Shown piece by piece: positions 42,569-52,317 of a stretch of 64,000 nt of DNA. The stretch is taken from positions 279,749 through 343,748 of the forward strand of contig NZ_JBNIEU010000004.1 in assembly GCF_049985285.1 (NCBI RefSeq), in the 5' to 3' direction. Position numbers and translations under genes: made by a program. Positions within the stretch are counted from its first letter, which is position 1. Every line of letters begins with the position of its first letter. This DNA is from Aestuariirhabdus sp049985285 (lineage in GTDB: Bacteria; Pseudomonadota; Gammaproteobacteria; Pseudomonadales; Aestuariirhabdaceae). Below the pieces are notes generated by a model, which did not search any database, was not told the DNA's origin, and worked only from the letters and a program-made list of their open reading frames with translations.

Positions 42569-43873
42569 TCAACTACCGGAGACGTACTTGATCATCACAC
42601 CGGCTGCGACCGCTGAACCGATAACACCGGCCACATTCGGACCCATAGCGTGCATCAGCAGGAAGTTTTGCGGGTTGGCCTGCAGACCAATTTTGTTCGA
42701 AACCCGCGCAGCCATCGGCACCGCCGATACCCCGGCAGAGCCGATCAATGGGTTGATTGGAGTGCTGCTGACTTTATTCATCAACTTGGCCATCAGCACA
42801 CCGGTAGCGGTACCGATACCAAAAGCCACAATACCCAGCGCCAAAATACCCAGAGTCTCTGCCTGCAGGAACTTGTCTGCCACCAACTTCGAACCCACGG
42901 AAAGCCCGAGGAAGATGGTAACGATGTTGATCAGAGCGTTCTGGGCAGTATCGCTCAGGCGATCGACCACACCACACTCCTTCATCAGGTTACCAAAGCA
43001 GAACATACCCAGCAGCGGCGCCGCATCGGGTAGCAGAATCGCCACCAGCACCAGCAATACCAAGGGGAAGACGATCTTCTCGGTTTTGCCGACGTGGCGC
43101 AGCTGGCTCATCTTGAGCTCACGCTCTGCCTGGGTGGTCAGCGCCTTCATGATGGGAGGCTGAATCAACGGTACCAGCGCCATGTACGAGTAGGAAGCGA
43201 CCGCAATAGCACCCAGCAGTTCAGGCGCCAGTACGCTGGCAACGTAGATGGAGGTTGGGCCATCTGCTCCACCGATGATGCCGATCGCTGCCGCTTGCGC
43301 CAGGCTGAAGTCCATGACCCCTATGGAACTAAAGGCAACCGCTCCTAATACGGTAGCAAAGATACCAAACTGCGCCGCCGCCCCCAGGAACAGGGTTCTT
43401 GGGTTAGCCAGCAGCGGACCAAAATCGGTCATCGCGCCCACGCCCATAAAGATGATGAGCGGACCCGCGCCACTGGCAATCACCGCCGTATAGAAGCTGT
43501 AGAGTACGCCGTTGCTGTAACCCATGTCCCGGGCAGCATTAGCCGCCGCCAGATGGGTAGCCGCGTCCGAACTCTCATAGGCATGGGCCAGTGCCGCAGG
43601 ATCGGTTGCCGCAACCCCCAGAATCTGGGACAAAGCTTCCAGCACCTCGGGCTTGGCCATGTGAATCGCCTGCTCGACCGCCGAATAAGCCAGGCCAGCT
43701 TCCGGGATGTTGGCGAGGATGCCACCGAAGCCGATCGGGATCAGCAGCAGGGGCTCGAAGTTTTTCTTGATAGCAAGGTACAGTAGCCCCATTCCAACCA
43801 GGATCATCACAAACTGTGGAAAATCCATGTTGTAGATGCCGGAGCCGTACCAAAGCGTTAGCAGTTTATCCAT
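42569..43873 (-). CDS. oadB: Oxaloacetate decarboxylase sodium pump, beta subunit
   Basis: OadB is the membrane subunit that decarboxylates carboxybiotin and exports sodium. The 434-residue protein has about nine helices and the conserved GGADGPTSIYVASVLAPELLG region carrying the sodium-site aspartate, plus the C-terminal NFLLMHAMGPNVAGVIGSAVAAG segment. Full length. It follows oadA by 12 bases and is the last gene of oadGAB before a terminator. Confidence 0.95.
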   Translation of the reverse strand: MDKLLTLWYGSGIYNMDFPQFVMILVGMGLLYLAIKKNFEPLLLIPIGFGGILANIPEAGLAYSAVEQAIHMAKPEVLEALSQILGVAATDPAALAHAYESSDAATHLAAANAARDMGYSNGVLYSFYTAVIASGAGPLIIFMGVGAMTDFGPLLANPRTLFLGAAAQFGIFATVLGAVAFSSIGVMDFSLAQAAAIGIIGGADGPTSIYVASVLAPELLGAIAVASYSYMALVPLIQPPIMKALTTQAERELKMSQLRHVGKTEKIVFPLVLLVLVAILLPDAAPLLGMFCFGNLMKECGVVDRLSDTAQNALINIVTIFLGLSVGSKLVADKFLQAETLGILALGIVAFGIGTATGVLMAKLMNKVSSTPINPLIGSAGVSAVPMAARVSNKIGLQANPQNFLLMHAMGPNVAGVIGSAVAAGVMIKYVSGS

Positions 43874-43885
43874 CGGTCAAACCCC

Positions 43886-45670
43886 TCAGGCAATGGTCAG
43901 CAGGGAGGCGCCAACAACAACGGCATCGCCCTCTTTGACGTTGACAGAACCAATCACACCCGCCTTCGGTGCACGAATCTCAGTTTCCATCTTCATCGCT
44001 TCGAGAATAATTAACAGGTCACCCTCTTGCACTTGCTGGCCAGGGGCAACGTGGACCTTCCAGATATTGCCTGCTAGCGGGGATGGCATCGGCTCGCCGC
44101 CGCCCACTGCGGCAACGGCTGCGCTAGCCGCAGGAGCAGCTGCGGCGCCCCCTACTTGCACAATGCCGGTCACATCGCCTCCGTTAGCAACGGTTACGGT
44201 GTATTCGCCGCCATCTACTTTAACGGTGTAGATCTCCTCACCCTCTGCCGTGGTTACCACCGCGCCTTCGTTTCCGGTCGGTGCTGGTTCGAACGCATCA
44301 GGATTACCACGATTTTCGAGGAATTTCGGGGCAATTTGGGGGAACAAAGCAAAGGTTAGTGCGTCGTCGATCGCATCCTTGGCAAGTGCGAACCCTTTCT
44401 CTTTAGACAGGCTCTCAACGTCAGCAACAATCTTGTCCAATTCATTCTCAAGCAGATCACCTGGACGACAGGTGATCGCCTCGGCTCCGGCAAGAACACG
44501 CTCTTGTAGCGCCTCATCGTAAGGTGCAGGAGCTGCGCCGTACTCGCCCTTGAGGATGCCTTGAGTCTCCTTGGAGATCGATTTGTAACGCTCGCCGGTC
44601 AGGATATTCAGTACCGCCTGGGTACCAACGATCTGGGAGGTGGGGGTTACCAGCGGGATATACCCGAGGTCTTTACGAACTCGTGGGATCTCCTCCAGCA
44701 CATCATCAAACTTATCGGCAGCGCCTTGATCCTTGAGCTGGCTTTCCATATTGGTCAGCATGCCACCGGGCACTTGAGCGACCAGGATGCGTGAGTCGAC
44801 GCCCTTGAGTGCACCCTCAAATTTAGCGTACTTTTTCCGCACTTCGCGGAAGTAGGCAGCGACCTCTTCAATCTGCAGCACATCAAGACCGGTATCACGC
44901 TCGGTCCCCTGCAAGGCGGCAACGACTGCCTCGGTAGCGGAGTGGCCATAGGTCTCACTCATAGAGGAGATTGCAGTGTCCACGTTATCGATACCGGCTT
45001 CGACCGCCTTCAAAATGGTCATGGAAGAGAGACCGGAGGTCGCATGGGAGTGCAGATGAATGCGTACATCGGTGGCGGCTTTCAAACGGCTCACTAGTTC
45101 GTAAGCGTCGTAGGGCGCAAGGATACCGGACATATCCTTGATAGCGATGGAGTCAACGCCCAGATCTTCGATGCGCTTGGCCAGGTCAACCCATGACTCA
45201 AGGTTATGCACCGGACTGGTAGTATAGGAGATCGTGCCCTGTGCGTGTTGGCCCTGTTTCTTGACAGCTTCCAGCGCACGCTTCAGGTTACGCGGATCGT
45301 TCATGGCATCGAATACGCGGAACACAGAGACCCCGTTCTCTGCGGCGCGTTCAACGAACTTGTCGACGACGTCATCCGCGTAGTGACGATAACCCAGTAA
45401 ATTCTGGCCGCGCAGCAACATCTGCTGCGGAGTCTTTGGCATCGCTTTCTTCAGCTCGCGGATACGATCCCATGGATCTTCTCCGAGATAACGAATGCAG
45501 GAGTCAAAGGTAGCGCCCCCCCAGGATTCCAGGGACCAATAGCCGATATTATCGAGCTTCTCGGCGATCGGGAGCATATCGTCAATACGTAGACGAGTGG
45601 CAAACAGGGACTGATGGGCGTCGCGCAGTACGACGTCGGTAATACCTAATGGCTTCTTTATGTCGGTCAT
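43886..45670 (-). CDS. oadA: Oxaloacetate decarboxylase, alpha subunit (biotin-carrying)
   Basis: A 594-residue carboxyltransferase. The catalytic TIM-barrel domain begins ITDVVLRDAHQSLFATRL, and the metal-binding HLHSHATSG is at about 205-213. A proline/alanine-rich linker (about 500-520) leads to the C-terminal biotinyl domain with LEAMKMETEIRAP. Length and layout match OadA of Vibrio and Klebsiella. It could also serve in a reversed pyruvate carboxylase-like role, but the linked oadB and oadG support the sodium pump. Confidence 0.95.
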   Translation of the reverse strand: MTDIKKPLGITDVVLRDAHQSLFATRLRIDDMLPIAEKLDNIGYWSLESWGGATFDSCIRYLGEDPWDRIRELKKAMPKTPQQMLLRGQNLLGYRHYADDVVDKFVERAAENGVSVFRVFDAMNDPRNLKRALEAVKKQGQHAQGTISYTTSPVHNLESWVDLAKRIEDLGVDSIAIKDMSGILAPYDAYELVSRLKAATDVRIHLHSHATSGLSSMTILKAVEAGIDNVDTAISSMSETYGHSATEAVVAALQGTERDTGLDVLQIEEVAAYFREVRKKYAKFEGALKGVDSRILVAQVPGGMLTNMESQLKDQGAADKFDDVLEEIPRVRKDLGYIPLVTPTSQIVGTQAVLNILTGERYKSISKETQGILKGEYGAAPAPYDEALQERVLAGAEAITCRPGDLLENELDKIVADVESLSKEKGFALAKDAIDDALTFALFPQIAPKFLENRGNPDAFEPAPTGNEGAVVTTAEGEEIYTVKVDGGEYTVTVANGGDVTGIVQVGGAAAAPAASAAVAAVGGGEPMPSPLAGNIWKVHVAPGQQVQEGDLLIILEAMKMETEIRAPKAGVIGSVNVKEGDAVVVGASLLTIA

Positions 45671-45735
45671 GGATTATGGCCTTTAATTGCAGAATATTGC
45701 GTTGGTTTCACGTACCAGTCGATCGGCATTCATTA

Positions 45736-45984
45736 TTAACGTTCGCGGTGTTGCTTAATCGCTTCGTTGATAATGGAAAGCAGCTTCTGGTCCTGCGCCG
45801 GTCCCCCTTGTGACACGGGTGCAGGTCGGCTGGCGACCAGTTCAGACTCTTCAGAGTCGAACCTGCCAACGATTTTTGACATTGCGGTGGTGGAAAACAC
45901 CAGCAGGGTCAAAAACACGAACACGAAACCCATTCCGAACAGCATCAAGTTGATACCTTCGCTCATGAGATCCGGTGAGGTCAT
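45736..45984 (-). CDS. oadG: Oxaloacetate decarboxylase, gamma subunit
   Basis: OadG anchors the alpha subunit to the membrane beta subunit. The 82-residue protein has one N-terminal helix (about 13-35; LMLFGMGFVFVFLTLLVFS) and a polar C-terminal tail. I chose the ATG at 45984, with AAGGA eight bases upstream; in-frame ATGs at 45993 and 46062 are less likely. It is first in oadGAB. The 270-base region upstream to dusC contains the divergent promoters; no further gene is seen there. Confidence 0.9.
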   Translation of the reverse strand: MTSPDLMSEGINLMLFGMGFVFVFLTLLVFSTTAMSKIVGRFDSEESELVASRPAPVSQGGPAQDQKLLSIINEAIKQHRER

Positions 45985-46332
45985 GATATTCATCCTTCGT
46001 TTATAGTGTTTGTTGTCACTCGGCCTGCCCCCAACCCACGCCGAAACGTACATTTCGAACAAAGTTCGACATTGTTGGCAGCCGAAGTCGGCGTTAATTT
46101 ACCCTGTATCCGAATACCTGGCAAACAATAAGCATCCTTGTGCGGGTTGAATTTTCCCGAAATCAGATACTTACAGCTATAGGCGATAAGTCTTACTTGC
46201 CCATAATCAAACGAGCGTTTTATTCTATCATTTTTGCCCCAAAACACCACGATTGTCGACAATCTTGCCGTCGAGTTGATTTCCTCCCCCTCCAGCACTA
46301 GAGTAGCGTCCCTATTTTTACGGAATGACGCC

Positions 46333-47271
46333 ATGCTGCTTCTCGCCCCTATGGAGGGTATCGCCGACCACAGTATGCGAGCCCTGCTGACCGAGCATGG
46401 CGATTTTGATCTATGCGTCAGCGAATTTGTCCGGGTTAGTAACACGCTTCTTCCCGAGCGGGTATTCCGGCGTTACCTGCCAGAGCTTGAGAACGGCTGC
46501 CAAACCCCGTCGGGCTGCCCCGTCCATGTACAGCTGCTGGGAAGTGACCCGCAGCTGATGGGAGAGAACGCCCATAGAGTGGTCGAAATGGGTGCCCCCG
46601 GGATCGATATCAACTTCGGCTGCCCCACCAAGATCGTGAATCGCCACGGCGGTGGAGCACAACTGTTAAAAGAACCGGAAACCATCGCTCGCATTGTAAG
46701 CGCGGTTCGGCGTGCGGTTCCGAGCCAGATCCCCGTCAGCGCAAAGATGCGCCTCGGGTACGAAGATACCAGCCTGGCCCTGGAAAATGCCTGTGCAATT
46801 GAAGCCAGCGGGGCCAGCGCGCTCACGGTGCACGCCCGCACCAAAACAGAGGGCTACCGCCCCCCTGCTCACTGGGAGTGGCTGGCTCGTATTCGTGAGG
46901 TGGTAACCCTGCCCCTGATCGCCAATGGAGATATCTGGAGCTACAACGACTACCTGCGCTGCGCCGAGGTGAGTGGATGCGAGCATTTCATGCTCGGGCG
47001 GGGGGCTCTAAGAAACCCCCTGCTTTGCAAACAGATAAAGGAGCAACGACAGGACCTTGATAGTGATCAGGTCTGGCAACAGATCCGCCCTCTATTGCTC
47101 GATTTTTACCAGGTCACCCACCAGCACTACCCCGATAAGTACCTGTGCCAAAGGATAAAACAGTGGCTGGGGTTCCTGGCACCGGGATACCAACAAGCCC
47201 AGGAGTTATTCAACCAGATCAAGCCCCTGCACGAACCCCTACAGATTCGCCCCCTGCTTGAGGCCGCCTAG
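46333..47271 (+). CDS. dusC: tRNA-dihydrouridine(16) synthase DusC
   Basis: DusC reduces uridine 16 in the tRNA D-loop using FMN and NADPH. The 312-residue protein begins MLLLAPMEGIADHSMRALLT and shows the DusC-type LCVSEFVRVSNTLLPERVF and the catalytic cysteine in INFGCPTKIVNRHGGG. The FMN-binding NGDIWSY is present. The start ATG at 46333 is consistent with the DusC N-terminus; an upstream in-frame extension is not family-like. Confidence 0.94.
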   Translation: MLLLAPMEGIADHSMRALLTEHGDFDLCVSEFVRVSNTLLPERVFRRYLPELENGCQTPSGCPVHVQLLGSDPQLMGENAHRVVEMGAPGIDINFGCPTKIVNRHGGGAQLLKEPETIARIVSAVRRAVPSQIPVSAKMRLGYEDTSLALENACAIEASGASALTVHARTKTEGYRPPAHWEWLARIREVVTLPLIANGDIWSYNDYLRCAEVSGCEHFMLGRGALRNPLLCKQIKEQRQDLDSDQVWQQIRPLLLDFYQVTHQHYPDKYLCQRIKQWLGFLAPGYQQAQELFNQIKPLHEPLQIRPLLEAA

Positions 47272-47278
47272 GCGGCCT
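47261..47278. terminator. Palindrome between convergent genes
   Basis: AGGCCGCCTAGGCGGCCT is a perfect 18-base palindrome spanning the dusC stop, between dusC and a convergent gene. It lacks a T tract, so termination is uncertain. Confidence 0.35.
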
Positions 47279-47303
47279 ATACAGCTCCCCGTAACGCCCC
47301 CGA

Positions 47304-48038
47304 TCACATTGCGTAATCGTCGAGTATCTTTTGCATCGATCCATCCTGGCGCATGGCTTCTATCTGCACATCAAACCCATCGAGTATTTCACGGTGTCTG
47401 GGGTTTGCACGACTCACAGCAATATGGAGGCCGTTGGTCGATACCGCTTTAGGCAGCACCTCCAGGTTACTCTCCTGATCGGGTAGTAGCGTACGGATCG
47501 TATAAAGCGCCTCCTGCTCATCGGCCAACACCATATCGACCTGCCCCAACACCAGCCGCCGCAGGTTTTGAATCGCGTGATTAGCGGGAACCCTGATCGC
47601 AAGCTCCGCGCTATCGAACGGCTCACCATAGGCGTAATCACGGATGGTACCGATCATCTTGCCGTTGAGATCCTCAAGACTCTGGTACTTGAGCCCCCGG
47701 GTTTTCAACACCACAAACTTGAGATGGTTATCCAGAAACGGCTTACTAAACGCCAGCTCCTTGTTACGCTCATCGGAATACCAGGCCGCAGCAATCACAT
47801 CGTAAACCCCGGAACGAGTCCCCTCCAACGATCTGGGCCAAATATCCACCACCATGTTGATATCAAACCCCGCCCGCCGCAGCGCCTGCTCAACGATAAC
47901 GACCGCAACACCGCGCCGATCCGCATTTTCGTCGACATAGGGGGGCCAGGTACTGGCGGCTACCTGTAACGGAGCGGCTTGCACAGAAAATGCCAGACAG
48001 CACAGCACCAGAGCGCTGGTAACAGATCGGAAACTCAT
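47304..48038 (-). CDS. Orphan periplasmic substrate-binding protein (SBP_bac_3 type)
   Basis: A 244-residue exported protein (signal cleavage near SVQAAPLQ). Family 3 binding-fold motifs are VAASTWPPYVDENADRRGVAV at the N-terminus, YDVIAAAWYSDERNKELAFSKP in the middle and LNGKMIGTIRDYAYGEPFD. No transporter genes adjoin. The 130 bases downstream to the riboflavin synthase gene contain nothing evident. Similar to the orphans at 13100 and 55426. Confidence 0.85.
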   Translation of the reverse strand: MSFRSVTSALVLCCLAFSVQAAPLQVAASTWPPYVDENADRRGVAVVIVEQALRRAGFDINMVVDIWPRSLEGTRSGVYDVIAAAWYSDERNKELAFSKPFLDNHLKFVVLKTRGLKYQSLEDLNGKMIGTIRDYAYGEPFDSAELAIRVPANHAIQNLRRLVLGQVDMVLADEQEALYTIRTLLPDQESNLEVLPKAVSTNGLHIAVSRANPRHREILDGFDVQIEAMRQDGSMQKILDDYAM

Positions 48039-48168
48039 AATCATCCTTACGGGGCTAGCGCCCTATTCTTACTATTTGGCAAAAGTTTACCGTGCCCGGA
48101 TGACGATAGGAACCTGCGTCCCAACAGAGCAAGAGCAATATGGGTTGCGCTACACCGATCAGGCTCGC

Positions 48169-48783
48169 CTAACCGATTCGACCCGCGTCTACCATACGCC
48201 GGACAGTATCCACCACGGCCTGGGTTTGGCTGTCGATCTCCAGGTTCACCAAAGCGCCTGCTACAAGACGATCAAATGTCGTCACTTTAAGCGTTTCGGG
48301 AATCAGGTAAACGCTAAAGCGCCCCGCTTCCATCTCGCCCACGGTCAAGCTGGCGCCATTGAGGGCCACGAACCCCTTGGGAAAAATATAAGGCTGCCAT
48401 TCGGGGGCAACCGCAAAGGTGATAATGCAGTTATTCTCCGGCTGTTCCACCGACACCACCGTTACGGTATCGTGAATATGCCCGGACAACAGATGCCCAC
48501 CGACCTCATCATTGATACGCGCCGCCCGTTCAATATTAACCCAGTCGCCAGCTTCGAGTGCGACCAGGTTAGTCACCCTTAAAGTCTCCATCATCACGTC
48601 AAAACCGATGCGCTCATCGTCGATCTCTGCGACGGTGAGACAGGTACCGTTAACGGCGACACTGCCCCCCAGCGAAAGCCCATCGAGCAAGTCAGGAGGA
48701 AATTCAAACCAAAGACGATGTAGATTGGGTTGGCGTTCAAGGGCCGCCAACGGGAGCGAGCACTGCACAATTCCGGTGAACAT
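48169..48783 (-). CDS. ribE: Riboflavin synthase alpha subunit
   Basis: Riboflavin synthase joins two 6,7-dimethyl-8-ribityllumazine molecules to form riboflavin. The 204-residue protein has the internal two-fold repeat typical of the enzyme: the N-terminal MFTGIVQ and LGGSVAVNGTCLTV, then GGHLLSGHIHDTV and GFVALNGASLTVG in the second half. It is a single gene apart from other rib genes, so it may be a second or dispersed copy. No FMN riboswitch fits in the 46 bases upstream. Confidence 0.94.
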   Translation of the reverse strand: MFTGIVQCSLPLAALERQPNLHRLWFEFPPDLLDGLSLGGSVAVNGTCLTVAEIDDERIGFDVMMETLRVTNLVALEAGDWVNIERAARINDEVGGHLLSGHIHDTVTVVSVEQPENNCIITFAVAPEWQPYIFPKGFVALNGASLTVGEMEAGRFSVYLIPETLKVTTFDRLVAGALVNLEIDSQTQAVVDTVRRMVDAGRIG

Positions 48784-48829
48784 AGTTATTCCAAATTATC
48801 GGGGGAGGAGGCCGAACCCTAAGGACTGC

Positions 48830-49330
48830 CTAATGGGGCGCAGTGTGCAACATTCTTTTAAGGGCAACAAGGCTATCAGGGGTGTAAAGCCCATGGTCCG
48901 AAGTGGTGAGTATAGCCTCTACCTCCATCAACTCGACATCGACCACCTCTTCCGGCTGAAGCACTAATTCACCCTCCCAGATACAACGATAGACCCGCCC
49001 CCACACCCGATTGGCGTCATCCTGAAAGAAGAAGTTGAAGCGGGAACTAAGTTCAACTCCCCTAATACCCAACTCTTCCTGCAACTCCCTCTGTGCCGCC
49101 TCGTCGTAACTTTCCCCCACACCAACGACACCCCCTGCCGCCAGGTCAAGATACCCGGGGTAGAGATCCTTCGTGGGGGTGCGATGCTGTACGTAGAGCT
49201 GGCCCTTGGCATTGAAGACAAATACATAGACCGCACGATGGAATAGATTACGAGTACGCATTTCACGCCGAGAAACCCGACCTAATGGTTGGTTATGCTG
49301 ATCGACTTCCAACACCCACTCTTCGTCCAC
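48830..49330 (-). CDS. Nudix hydrolase (YfcD-like)
   Basis: A 166-residue protein with the complete Nudix box GVVGVGESYDEAAQRELQEELG (about 84-106). The N-terminal VLEVDQHNQPLGRVSRREMR and HRAVYVFVFNAKGQL fit the YfcD/isopentenyl-diphosphate-isomerase-like subgroup. It hydrolyses an unknown nucleoside-diphosphate-linked substrate. The 243 bases between it and the cNMP-binding gene contain no gene that I can support. Confidence 0.9.
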   Translation of the reverse strand: MDEEWVLEVDQHNQPLGRVSRREMRTRNLFHRAVYVFVFNAKGQLYVQHRTPTKDLYPGYLDLAAGGVVGVGESYDEAAQRELQEELGIRGVELSSRFNFFFQDDANRVWGRVYRCIWEGELVLQPEEVVDVELMEVEAILTTSDHGLYTPDSLVALKRMLHTAPH

Positions 49331-49573
49331 ACCGTTCTCCCTGCAATCAATTAGGCTGAGCGCAGTCTAGGCGAGGGGGCGCAAGCGAGCTATAACACCT
49401 TTGTTGTAGGGCTACAGAAGGCTCACAGAAATCTGGAAAGCAGGTTTTGAAGCCTTCTCATCGGGCCGAAATTCATGAACAGGCACAGCAGCGAGCGCCA
49501 CTGCCGGTAAAAAGCGCAACGGCTTGGTCAATGTGCGAAGCCAAAGCCGGCGCTTGCTATCAAGGACGATGTG

Positions 49574-50026
49574 TCAGGCAAATAGAAGATTGGACAGTTC
49601 GCCGGATGTCTTGCGCAGATGAATGCTGAGCATCTTGGCGATCGCTTTCAGAATTTTGGCGGCCGTCTCCGGGTGCCGGGACAGCAAGGTATTAAAATCG
49701 TCCCGCTTGAGCAGTAACAGAGATGACGCGGTCACCGAGCGCACCGTTGCCGAACGAGGTAAACCATCGATAATCGCCATCTCGCCCACCGACTGTCCCT
49801 CACCGATGGTCGCAATCACCGACTCCTGACCGTTGTCACGGGACTTCAACACCTGCAGGGTACCCTCCATCACGAAGCAGACGTAGTTACCATGCCCCCC
49901 CTCTTTAAAAACGGTGGTATTGGCTGGCAGTTCATGGGGGCGCATCAACTCCACCACCTGGTCCAGTTCATCCGCTGTCAGCTGCTCAAACAATGAGTTG
50001 TTCATTAACAACTGCTTGATGTTCAT
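49574..50026 (-). CDS. Cyclic nucleotide-binding domain protein
   Basis: A 150-residue protein made of one cNMP-binding domain. The phosphate-binding cassette is visible as GEGQSVGEMAIIDGLPRSATV (about 76-96). There is no DNA-binding helix-turn-helix, so it is not a CRP-type regulator by itself. It probably acts as a stand-alone sensor or partner. The start ATG has a GGAGAGAG-like site upstream. Confidence 0.85.
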   Translation of the reverse strand: MNIKQLLMNNSLFEQLTADELDQVVELMRPHELPANTTVFKEGGHGNYVCFVMEGTLQVLKSRDNGQESVIATIGEGQSVGEMAIIDGLPRSATVRSVTASSLLLLKRDDFNTLLSRHPETAAKILKAIAKMLSIHLRKTSGELSNLLFA

Positions 50027-50200
50027 CCGTCTCTCTCCTATGGGTTGAGTTGAGCGTCTATAGGTCGGCCTAGCCGGTTACTGCTCAGATTATAGAGCAT
50101 CACCCCTTCGGTGTTGGAGATCGGTCACAAATTTACTTCTACCTTACTTTTACTCATATAATAAGATATACCAACACCCTCCAGGGATCAGGAGTCACCG

Positions 50201-51670
50201 GTGACCGAACAAAACGAGTACACGCCCAAACCCGGCTTACTTATCTCATTATTCCCCCTGTTATTTCTCATCATCATGATGGTGATCAATGTCGTCATCT
50301 ATAAAGATGAATCGACCTTTGGCCCCAACCAATACGCGCTGCTGATCTCCTCGATCATCGCTGCCGTGATCGGTATTTTTGTCCTCAAGCTATCCTACAA
50401 AACCCTGGAGGACGCGATGATTAGTTCAATCAGCATGGCACTACAAGCCACGCTGATTCTCCTGATTGTGGGTTCCCTGATCTCCATCTGGATCATGAGT
50501 GGTATCGTCCCGCTAATGATCTACTACGGCTTGTTACTGATCAATCCGAACATATTCCTTTTCGTCGCCTGTCTCATCAGTGCCATCGTAGCCCTCTGTA
50601 CCGGCAGCAGCTGGTCCACCAGCGGCACCATCGGCATCGCTTTGATCGCCATCGGCCATACCCTGGGAGTTCCGATTGGGATGGTTGCCGGGGCCGTTAT
50701 CTCCGGAGCCTATTTCGGCGACAAAATGTCCCCCCTGTCCGACACAACCAACCTTGCTCCTGCCATGGCGGGCACTGATATCTTCAGCCATATTCGCCAT
50801 ATGGTGTACTCCTCCGGGCCTGCGATGGCGCTTTCCCTGGTAGGCTTTCTCATCCTGGGTTTCTTCTTTCAGGGCAGCATGGCCAGCAACAGCGAAATCG
50901 AGGCGGTGCTCGGCACCATCGAAAAGTACTTCAATATCACCCCCTGGCTGCTATTGGTTCCTGCGCTCGTGATTGTCATGGTCTCACGACGTATGCCTGC
51001 ACTGCCGGCGCTAACAATCGGGGTACTGCTGGGAGTCGTCGCGATCCCCGTTTTTCAACAGCCATTGCTATCGACAATGGCAGCCCCCGGCATTGCCGGG
51101 GCCTACCAGTCAATACTGACTACGGCGGCCGACGGTTTTACCATAGAGTCGGGTAACGCAACCATCGACGAGCTTTTCTCGCGGGGCGGTATGTCGAGTA
51201 TGCTCAATACCATTTGGCTGATTATCTGCGCTATGATCTTCGGCGGCATGCTTGAGGCCTGTGGCATGCTGCAGCGATTAGCCGAGCAGATCCTCAAGGC
51301 GGTACGTGGCACGGGCTCGCTAGTGGGGGCAACCGTTGCCAGCTGCCTGTTTACCAATATGACCGCCTCGGACCAGTACATTGCCATTGTGCTTCCGGCT
51401 CGAATGTTTCGTGAGGCATTTCGACGTCAGGGGTTAGATCCTAAAAACCTGTCTCGGGCAGTTGAGGATGCCGGCACGGTTACCTCGGTACTGGTTCCCT
51501 GGAACTCAGGGGGTGCTTTCCATGCCGGAGTGCTGGGAGTTTCGACTTTGGTCTACCTTCCCTTCTGCTTTTTTAATATTTTTAGCCCGCTGGTTTCGGT
51601 TTTTCTAGGGGCCATGAATTTGACCATGGATAGAATTGAGCAGGAACAAAGCGAGCAGAGCTCCACATAA
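50201..51670 (+). CDS. nhaC: Na+/H+ antiporter NhaC family
   Basis: A 489-residue inner-membrane antiporter with about 11 helices. It starts at a GTG at 50201 with a CAGGAG site upstream. Family features are the GTIGIALIAIGHTLGVPIGM region, AYFGDKMSPLSDTTNLAPA (conserved NhaC motif, about 171-189) and the C-terminal VTSVLVPWNSGGAFHAG. It exchanges sodium for protons, complementing the oad sodium pump nearby. Confidence 0.93.
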   Translation: MTEQNEYTPKPGLLISLFPLLFLIIMMVINVVIYKDESTFGPNQYALLISSIIAAVIGIFVLKLSYKTLEDAMISSISMALQATLILLIVGSLISIWIMSGIVPLMIYYGLLLINPNIFLFVACLISAIVALCTGSSWSTSGTIGIALIAIGHTLGVPIGMVAGAVISGAYFGDKMSPLSDTTNLAPAMAGTDIFSHIRHMVYSSGPAMALSLVGFLILGFFFQGSMASNSEIEAVLGTIEKYFNITPWLLLVPALVIVMVSRRMPALPALTIGVLLGVVAIPVFQQPLLSTMAAPGIAGAYQSILTTAADGFTIESGNATIDELFSRGGMSSMLNTIWLIICAMIFGGMLEACGMLQRLAEQILKAVRGTGSLVGATVASCLFTNMTASDQYIAIVLPARMFREAFRRQGLDPKNLSRAVEDAGTVTSVLVPWNSGGAFHAGVLGVSTLVYLPFCFFNIFSPLVSVFLGAMNLTMDRIEQEQSEQSST

Positions 51671-51826
51671 TCGAAATAATCCTGTCAAAAAACACAAACA
51701 TCACTCGTAATCTGGGCTAAGATATGGCGACAAACGGCCACAACTCGTAGTATAAAAAGCGATCGCCTAACAATAACCATGTGAACTTGTAATGCCTTAC
51801 CGGCCTGGATCACCAAGGAGCCAATA

Positions 51827-52132
51827 ATGAAGCGTATTTTTCTACTCTGCCTGACCTCTTTACTCATCACTGCTTGCAGCAGCCAGCAGACCGATAGCAG
51901 CAGCACAATGGCAGCCGAACCTGCCACCACCCCACAAACCACCGCTCCAGCACCAGCTCCGGAACCGACTCCAGAGCCAGCGCCTACCCCGGAGCCCATG
52001 AACGAGATGACCGACCTGGACAAGCTGTGGGAGCGTTACTGCAACCATGAGGCGCTGACTACAATGGAGCGTCAAGAGATTGCGGACTCTGAGATGCCAG
52101 CGCGCTTCAAGGGCAGCTGCACCCAAAAGTAA
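51827..52132 (+). CDS. Proline-rich putative lipoprotein, 101 residues
   Basis: The signal peptide ends in LLITACSSQ, a lipobox with the cysteine at about 18. Then comes an Ala/Pro/Glu-rich spacer (PAPEPTPEPAPTPEP) and a compact helical C-terminal part (DLDKLWERYCNHEALT). Function unknown, probably envelope-anchored. A strong terminator follows, so it forms a single-gene unit. Confidence 0.7.
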   Translation: MKRIFLLCLTSLLITACSSQQTDSSSTMAAEPATTPQTTAPAPAPEPTPEPAPTPEPMNEMTDLDKLWERYCNHEALTTMERQEIADSEMPARFKGSCTQK

Positions 52133-52152
52133 TCGCTTTTTCCAGACCGATT

Positions 52153-52179
52153 AAAAGCAGCCTCTGGGCTGCTTTTTTT
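52153..52179 (+). terminator. Rho-independent terminator of the lipoprotein gene
   Basis: AAGCAGCC / GGCTGCTT with a TCTG loop, followed by a run of T. It lies 20 bases after the stop. Confidence 0.85.
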
Positions 52180-52317
52180 ATGCCGCTCCCTCTGGAGTAG
52201 TTCGACAATAGAGCACCGGCTCCCATAAAAAGCTACACAGCACAGGCGAGCAGAGCAGTGCGAATTTTAAAATCATGCCAGAAAGGTGAGGGGCCTGACC
52301 GACATGCCAGATGAGTG